NCBI GenBank assembly: GCA_025642075.2
Contig: JAODUO010000031.1
Span: 603,001-667,000, forward strand
From: Ridgeia piscesae
Lineage: Eukaryota; Annelida; Polychaeta; Sabellida; Siboglinidae
Direction: 5' to 3'
Length of the DNA stretch: 64,000 nt
Shown: one piece after another, positions 58,601-64,000 of the stretch
Numbering within the stretch: the stretch's first letter is position 1
How the letters are laid out: each line of letters begins with the position of its first letter
Position numbers and translations under genes: made by a program
Notes under the pieces: model-generated
The model's input: only the letters and a program-made list of their open reading frames with translations
Told to the model about the DNA's origin: nothing
Database searches by the model: none

Positions 58601-61600
58601 TCTCCACTGTTGTGCCTATTACTGTGTATATGCACACAACATAAAACAAAGTAAGATAATATTACTATGCATTGTTGGCATTGAAAACCTGAAATGAAAT
58701 TGTTGAAGTTCATTTAGAATTTGCCATTTTGGGGATTTGTCACAAATTTAGGCACTCATTATATTGTTTATAGAGTATCGCATTCACAATGATACATTTC
58801 TACTAGAATTATAAACCATATATATATATATGTGTGACATATAATTCACCTGTTTGCTTTCATTGTTTTGTCTGAGCCAAATTTTGCAACAGCCATGTTT
58901 ATATCATTGCTGTGTGGCAGTTGTTTTTGTTTGCTTTGATAACATGCAGAATGGATTTGTGTGTCAAAATAAGTTTTGAAATGGTAATCAGATGGCACAA
59001 TTATTTGGATGTAGTAATAGTAACTGGATAATAAAACTTATTATGGTGATGTGAATTGTTTATTGCATTTGTTTTACAGGAAACATGCTCACGTTTGCAT
59101 ATTGACTCATTATCACAGATGCCTATCTGCATGCAAGTGTACACAAGTACCTTCTACATAGAGATTTAGAGAAAACGTCTAACCACACACACCAAAGCAT
59201 CCACCCACCCACACATTCAAACATGCACGTGAATAAAAATAAACAAATTTCAGGTGGGAACAGCAAAACAGCTGACAACGAAAAATGGAAAACAGACACA
59301 GAGATGTGAAGTGAAGCTTTTTGATGACACATCTTTGAACTTTGCACTTGTCCTGTGAGTAGATAGATCTGCAAATTGTCATTTGGAAACATGAAGCTAA
59401 GCAGAAATACCAGATGACAAGATACACTTTGCATTCACATTAGTGGGAAATTGGCATTGAAATACTGCATTTGTCAAAAAAATTAAAATACATAAAATGT
59501 TAGTGCAATGGTGTATTTTGTGTTTATGAAGTCACCCACTATGTGTTTTGCAATTAACAGTGACACCAACATACATTTTTGTTAAACATGAGTCCTAATC
59601 ATAAACTCACAATGATGTATAACCAAAGTGAAGCATTTATTGCTTGGTGTCAATCATACTATCAAATGTGTTTCAGTTGGGATGATGAGCATATCAGCCT
59701 TGCACAGACTTGGACACCGAGAGAACATGGTTTGTCAGTCGATCACTACTCACATAGTCAATCAGTTAATCGATCATCCATCCAGCAATCAGACATAATT
59801 CAGACATGTAGAGTTTTGTAGACAGCCAATCACACTGACATGTAGTGTTCCTCGTAGAAGCAGCAACGGTGTAATATTTCACCGTTTTTATCAGTGGCAT
59901 ACCTTCTACTTTTGTTACTAGTAGATATGCAAGGTTGTTAACATATTAATTGATATGGAGTTCTTTCTGATAAGCCTGTATGATCATTATGAGATATTCC
60001 CTTGCAGTAATCTTTGCTGCTGATGTCAAAGTAACATTCGATGACTACAGAAAGACAATGTTGTCAACAGCATCATCAAAGACGATCTTCACTGTCAATC
60101 CAGGTAGTGTGCAGGTGTCTCTTTTTAAACTGATATTTGATAGATTCTCTGTCAGAATGTATTCTGTCCCAGTCAAGATTCAGCTAAAGGCAAATTCTGT
60201 TATCAACGATTCTGTCAGGCAGAGCCCATACGTCTGACGTTCTCTGCCATCTAGATTTGTATCAACATATTTCTTGTACTCACAAGAGAAACACATCGTC
60301 TTAATATCAAAATGTTCAAAGATATATTTGAGCAATCATGTCTGTATTTATAGATACATCTTGTTTGCAAAAATGTCTCTTGCAGACACAGGAGTGCGGC
60401 CACGGACCTGTAAAGTTACACAGTTGTTCTTATTACAGACACAAGAGAAGCCCACCAGCTGTACAACTACGCCCAGAGTGTTGACCTGGAGTCACTTGGA
60501 GCAGACAACACCACAGAGTATAACAACCAAACAGTGGACCGTAAGTTTATCCTTTTACTGCATATCCAAGCAAATCCCCCAATTTCACTACATTTTGCTC
60601 ATCAATGTGAGGGTTGTTATTGCTCTCCTCTTTCTTCCAGCATTATGGGATGAGGCTGGCCTCTGTGATGATCCTTGATTTTCTGTTTTTTATCTTCTTC
60701 CATCACTGATTCTGTTTTAATTTTGCCATCCCCACCATCCATTTCCACGCCGCAACTCTCATTCTGAACTCCCTCAAACCTGCAAAATGTAGCTCCTCCC
60801 AGCCTTCCCAGTGTAACTCTGATCTACCTCCTGAGTGTATCCACCCTTTTCATAGCCATTCCCATTCATTTGTTGCTTCCAACCTTGCGTTAGTCAACCC
60901 AGTTGCCTCTTCTTTAAACTTCTTTTCACACTAACCTTCTCTCAGCACTCCCATTTCTTTGCCCTCTTCATTCTTGCAATTTTTCTCACCCAGCTGGATT
61001 TGCAAATTTACACATTCTCTTGTTTTTTAATCATCGCCATAATGTGTTATGCCAGGTACAGCTGTCAAAGCCCTTGTATCGGGTTGATCCACCTTCTTGG
61101 TGATAAACAAGTGAATGCTTTGCAGCGGATTCCATGGAACACAAAAGATTCAGTGGTATTTAATGGATAATGCCACCTGTGAACAGTGATATACACATTC
61201 TTCTGATGATTGGCCAAAGATGCACAGATGAACAAATAGTGGACTGTTTCTTGCAGTTGTTGTCTGTAGACCACCAATGGCCATTGCAAGAAAATAGAAG
61301 ACGGGATATCACATAATTGCTAATGGTCCCAGTTGTTGATATGACATGATGAACTCATTGTTTCAGTGGACTCCATAGACAGTGTGTATACTGTGGCTGA
61401 GCTGAAGACTAGACAGGTGACCCAGGAGGGTTTTGGGGTCATCTGTGCCATCGTCTATGCCTTCCCCACCTCACTCAACCTGGACGCAGATGTCAATTCG
61501 GTAGTGGCAGTCAGATGGTGAGTCGCCACCTTCACTGAATACATGTAACCATGCTTTATGGGAAGTGGATCTATCTCGTTGAAACATTAATGAGTGGATG

Positions 61601-63498
61601 TTTCATGACCTACCACATAATTTGACCAAAAACAAGGATGTTGGTTCATATAATAGTTGGCGAAACATATTTTTATGTTCAGTTGGAATATATTTCCCTA
61701 TAACCATATAAATACAATAGTTTTTTTTTACTACAGTGTATTTTAATTCTTTCGTATATTTTAAATAACATTGCTCACCTTTGAGGAAGTATCTTATTCA
61801 AATGAGAAAGTATTTTAACTGGATATGTGATATTTTCTGTATATGTATTATACAAACTATTGTCTCTAAGTGCTTATGCCTCCGCATCTATCTCTGTCAG
61901 TTTTGCATGTATTGGCCTGAAATGTGCCTGTGATAGCAGCTCCGTTGAAATGGCTCATAGATTTATACATTTTAAAGATATATACAGGGATAGGAGAACT
62001 TAATTGTGGGGAGCTCCACACTTCAAGAAACTGTTCATGGAGTTCCTGCCACAAAATTTGATGTTTTTTACATCATTGTAAAATTATTTTGTCATCTACA
62101 AATGTGTTACTGTATGTATACAAAATCATTTTTAAGTTATTGGCATTTCAAATCCTGAGCATTTCACACCGGCACCAAGTCTGCACACTTCAAATAAAAC
62201 TCTTTCACATACTTACTATGGATATAGTTGTGTCAAATGTTATATGGATAACTGAGAATACAAGATATCTATAATCTAAAACAGTTTGTATCTGTTTGTA
62301 TGTGGACCCACGTCTCCGTCAGTTTTGCATGTATTTGGCTGTAACCAAATAAATACAGGGAATTTTGTTTCACTTTACTATACTAATGTTTAATTTATTT
62401 TAATAATGTTGCACACCTTTACGCAAGTATTTTAACTGGATACATGATTTCATTTTTAATAATAATAATAATAATGTGTCGCAAGTCATTGATATCTACC
62501 TGATGAACATATTATAAATGAGACATCTGATATCATTGCAGCTGTAACTGTCACTTCCGTGTGGACAACATCACTGGTAGTTGTGTCAACCAGGACTGTC
62601 CTCAGGGTTCTGTGAACATGCTCAGTGTCAGCGAGACTCGGACGGAGACAACCTTTGACATGCGTGTCACTGTGTCGGATCACACAGGCAGTATTCACAA
62701 CTGCTACCTGTCGGGTGACGTCGCAGAAAGCATGCTGGGATGCACGGTGTGTAATCAGAACATAGATTACAATTTACTGTAGTATAACATTTGATATGTT
62801 GTGACAGTTCTGCTCTAAGTTATATTATAGTTTGGACTGATAGATAACATGCAAAACAGCAACATTTCAGCATTGCAATCCCAGTATTGTCTGTGTAAGA
62901 CACCTTTTTATGATGTTACGGGTGATTGAATTAATCATTGAGTTTTGAGATGACCACATTAAAAAAACTTAGGTATTTACTTTTCAAATCATATGCCAAT
63001 CAGCCCAAAACTTATATTTAAAACACTTTTCAAGATAACAGTTCCAAATGACATTATTCAAGTCAGTGGTAAATTGTTTGGTTTCAAAAAATGCAGAATT
63101 GATACTTTTACCCCTGTGAATGTATGTTTTTCACAAGTTTAGTGAAATGTATCTCATGGTCTGAATCACCAATAATATGGTGCATGGTCTTTGTTGCTAT
63201 GGCTAGTCTTTAAAGTGTCAGGCTCTTGAAGGACCTGGTATTTGAGTCCTCTTGATCTGAATGATGCCATTTTGTTCACTCCACCTTGCTTCAGTTGATT
63301 CAGTGGTTAGCTGGCTATAAATAAACAGTTGTGAGTATAAACGAAGTCTTTGGGCAGTGAATAAGGCAACATTTGGATATGTGATTAATGACATTAGAAT
63401 GGTGTGTGCAGGTTGGTGAGTTCTTGTCCTTTGATGAGAATCAGAAGACCAGACTGAAATGGAGGTTCTTGCTGGAGAGATGTAAAATATACATCAAG
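44877..63498 (+). CDS. MEIOB: MEIOB, meiosis-specific OB-domain protein, 3'-partial, 12 exons
   Basis: MEIOB is a meiotic single-stranded-DNA-binding RPA1-like protein that works with SPATA22 in recombination repair. Exons: 44877-45035, 45734-45791, 46725-46856, 47073-47148, 47966-48158, 59254-59354, 59677-59729, 60008-60103, 60439-60540, 61367-61517, 62542-62746, 63412-63498; 1413 nt, 471 residues so far. All phases agree. Conserved family segments: VVGIVIAKEDA, LLSFTLRDSPVDFINATCWG, LHGQYISILAAVK, QRCEVKLFDD, SLAQTWTPRE, FAADVKVTFDDYRK, SKTIFTVNP, VYTVAELKTR, VSDHTGSIHNCYLSG, LKWRFLLERCKIYIK. A zinc-ribbon-like cysteine set follows the CCNC at 62542-62556, with a second pair spaced CVNQDC rather than CxxC. 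The N-terminus (53 codons before the first intron) is longer than in mammals. The start at 44877 is the first ATG in frame. The last 30-40 residues lie beyond the window. Confidence 0.95.
45036..47965 (+). other. MEIOB introns 1-4
   Basis: AT-rich introns. They contain a TG/CG-rich low-complexity stretch near 45510-45580 and the (GCAC)n/(CA)n tract at 46571-46653. Nothing else is recognised. Confidence 0.65.
46571..46653. repeat. (GCAC)n plus (CA)n microsatellite
   Basis: About 50 bp of ACGC tetramer followed by about 33 bp of AC dinucleotide. It ends about 70 bp before the MEIOB exon starting at 46725. Confidence 0.96.
48159..49439 (+). other. MEIOB intron 5, left part
   Basis: AT-rich unique sequence. 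I searched it for the missing MEIOB exon and found none; that exon is at 59254. Confidence 0.6.
49440..51480 (-). mobile_element. Decayed, 5'-truncated non-LTR (LINE-like) retrotransposon
   Basis: In the minus direction, broken frames give a reverse transcriptase in order. First comes the finger/palm part with KVMPIYKKK and GNYRPISILNS (51341-50988). Next comes the active-site motif LLLYADDSARL with YADD at 50691-50680, preceded by FLIYINDIY. Then HVKYLGIDLDQSL (50585-50358), and a C-terminal KLNLVYNVINDKAPKYM segment (50162-49977). Several frameshifts and stops separate these. The 3' end is near 49440-49480, where a TCAATCAA-type simple tail appears. The endonuclease and first ORF are missing. 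It lies antisense to MEIOB. The clade (jockey, CR1 or RTE-like) is uncertain. Confidence 0.88.
51880..52280. promoter_or_regulatory. CpG-rich stretch upstream of the nested NADAR gene
   Basis: This 400-bp stretch has many CpG dinucleotides (gctcgcggacgtacgtg, atcgcgtat, cactcgccgtgaacgaag and others), while the flanks have few. It lies 440-840 bp upstream of the nested gene's start codon. It could be that gene's promoter and first noncoding exon. A 168-codon open frame on the minus strand covers it but has no family features. Confidence 0.45.
52721..57701 (+). CDS. Nested intronless gene: 40-residue repeats, NADAR domain, basic tail (two frame breaks)
   Basis: The ATG at 52721 has G at -3 and +4. 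Three consecutive frames make up the gene: 52721-54019 (432 aa), 54016-54618 (200 aa) and 54615-57701 (1028 aa). They join across two one-base losses. Part 1 is about 24 copies of a 40-residue acidic, Glu/Pro/Ser-rich unit (for example EQHTEGAVPEQEKKTQPVTE). Part 2 is an acidic, degenerate Asp/Asn/Cys linker (about 55680-56460). Part 3 is a NADAR domain at residues about 617-758 of the last frame (56463-56890), with FSNFYP, SSEQAYQYRQAMFHGD, ARAAKRESK, ATGQAVLVENVP and GFWGLGNGSLGGENILGRLLMELR. Part 4 is a QRGSWEQGKS repeat. Part 5 is a charged tail ending SWQKVSKKKKGKGGRKKCE. The NADAR family (DUF1768, YbiA-like) handles ADP-ribose or N-glycosidic linkages, and some bacterial members remove ADP-ribose from guanine. 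The substrate here is unknown. The gene lies inside MEIOB intron 5 on the same strand. Confidence 0.85.
52790..55690. repeat. 120-bp coding minisatellite, about 24 copies
   Basis: Near-identical 120-bp units, each with ttcagctgattgtgatgaag, then a variable gcagt(ac/ta)tgac, then agaacaacacactgaaggt. Differences are concentrated at the gcag(tac/tta/gta)tgac junction and at a few Glu/Gln and Ala/Ser sites. The period is exact, apart from one-base losses at 54017 and 54615. The last copy (from about 55670) is diverged. The homogeneity points to recent expansion or gene conversion. Confidence 0.97.
56463..56890 (+). CDS. NADAR domain segment of the nested gene
   Basis: About 142 residues, the usual NADAR/YbiA size. 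It starts PVLFGGPKSYFSNFYP and contains the SEQAYQ motif, a WEEKRVDVMREIL helix and AKADVPEFREALLATG. It ends with the hallmark GFWGLGNG, GGENILG and LLMELR. All the main conserved blocks of the family are present and in order, and no stop or frameshift occurs. The catalytic domain therefore looks intact despite the broken repeat region. Confidence 0.9.
56946..57123. repeat. 30-bp coding repeat, 6 copies
   Basis: Six copies of a 30-bp unit (agcggggcagctgggaacaa plus gggaagtcac) encode QRGSWEQGKS. They immediately follow the NADAR domain. The copies are nearly identical; one has cttgg for ctggg (W to L). Confidence 0.95.
58244..58330. repeat. (TAATG)n pentanucleotide microsatellite, about 17 copies
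   Basis: A pure pentamer run of about 87 bp, 540 bp downstream of the nested gene's stop codon. Confidence 0.97.
59030..59035 (+). terminator. Candidate polyadenylation signal for the nested gene
   Basis: AATAAA about 1.3 kb after the stop codon and 220 bp before MEIOB exon 6. If used, it would end the nested transcript inside the MEIOB intron. Hexamer only. Confidence 0.35.
59730..63411 (+). other. MEIOB introns 7-11
   Basis: Introns between the 3' MEIOB exons. They contain pyrimidine-rich sequence near 60700-61020, a short (AAT)n at 62456-62474, and otherwise AT-rich sequence. A stretch at about 63195-63260 faintly resembles a tRNA-derived repeat. Confidence 0.6.
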
Positions 63499-64000
63499 GT
63501 ACCCATCCTACATCTAATGTATGTGTGAACTCTGAATGTAGAAAGCAGACTGACCAGTCTTTATCAATCACTTTAGAATAATAGCATAACATGAAGTTAC
63601 ATTAGTGACAGCATTATGTGGATTAGATATGATAAAGTATTATTTTTTGTCTCAGGGAGAACTGGAAATCAATGTGATCAAATATTGGCTGTACCCATGT
63701 CAATTGCTTATAATCTAGATGTTTAGACACAGATTAACAAATATCTCAGATGTGCAGGTTGCAATACATATCAGATGAAGACAGACAAGTTGTGGGCAAG
63801 ACTTCCCAACCTTATGTGGAAAGGCCCTCCTTGTTCTCCAAATATCCATCAACCCATTGTTATCTGTAAACATATAGTTCTCATCTTGAAGTTTTCTGAA
63901 GGCATGCTTCATTTGCACAAAATAGATCTAGCTGTGCCACAGGCTTAGCTACTACAGAATCATGTTTCAAACAGTAATGAAAAACTATTACCAATAACCA
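63499..64000 (+). other. MEIOB intron at right edge
   Basis: Sequence after the last visible exon's donor (gtaccc). I found no further MEIOB exon before the window ends. Confidence 0.6.

Larger units (their letters stand above)
57702..59253 (+). other. 3' flank of the nested gene within MEIOB intron 5
   Basis: Probably the 3' UTR of the NADAR gene. It contains the (TAATG)n tract and an AATAAA at 59030. Open frames of 60-80 codons here have no recognisable features. Confidence 0.55.

Overview
This window is eukaryotic genomic DNA, most likely from a lophotrochozoan invertebrate and plausibly a mollusc. It is AT-rich. Its genes are split into many short exons with GT-AG introns of about 0.3 to 11 kb. 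It is full of microsatellites and minisatellites, carries a decayed non-LTR retrotransposon, and has no prokaryotic gene layout. The mollusc suggestion rests on general architecture and on short fragments resembling mollusc dispersed repeats, so it is weak. All exon models were built by hand from splice sites, codon phase and remembered family sequences; no transcript or database search was available.

Layout. (1) Positions 639-34496, plus strand: 23 coding exons of a Lethal(2) giant larvae homologue (LLGL, cell-polarity WD40 protein). The first exons lie left of the window; the stop codon is inside it. Its introns carry several independent tandem arrays (56-bp, 23-bp, 53/45-bp, 21-bp and 39-bp units), a long inverted repeat with AT-rich spacer, and a decayed copy of one exon. 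(2) Positions 35959-42723, minus strand: a complete 11-exon gene for a 374-residue protein that I could not assign to a family. All its exon phases agree. (3) Positions 44877-63498, plus strand: 12 exons of MEIOB, a meiotic single-strand DNA-binding protein with OB folds. The last 30-40 residues lie beyond the right edge.

Nested gene. The 11-kb fifth intron of MEIOB holds an antisense, broken LINE-like reverse transcriptase relic (about 49440-51480). Next comes a CpG-rich stretch (about 51880-52280). Then comes an apparently intronless gene (52721-57701) on the same strand as MEIOB. It encodes about 24 tandem copies of a 40-residue acidic unit, an acidic linker, a NADAR (YbiA/DUF1768-like) domain, a basic 10-residue repeat and a lysine-rich tail. 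Two identical one-base losses break its repeat region, each producing an ATGA stop/start overlap.

Relations. LLGL and the unknown gene converge, with 1.46 kb between stop codons. The unknown gene and MEIOB diverge, with 2.15 kb between start codons. LLGL and MEIOB act in unrelated processes (cortical polarity and meiotic recombination), so I see no functional cluster. The nested NADAR gene is the strongest candidate for something not previously described. The minisatellites full of 3'-splice-site-like motifs in LLGL introns come second.
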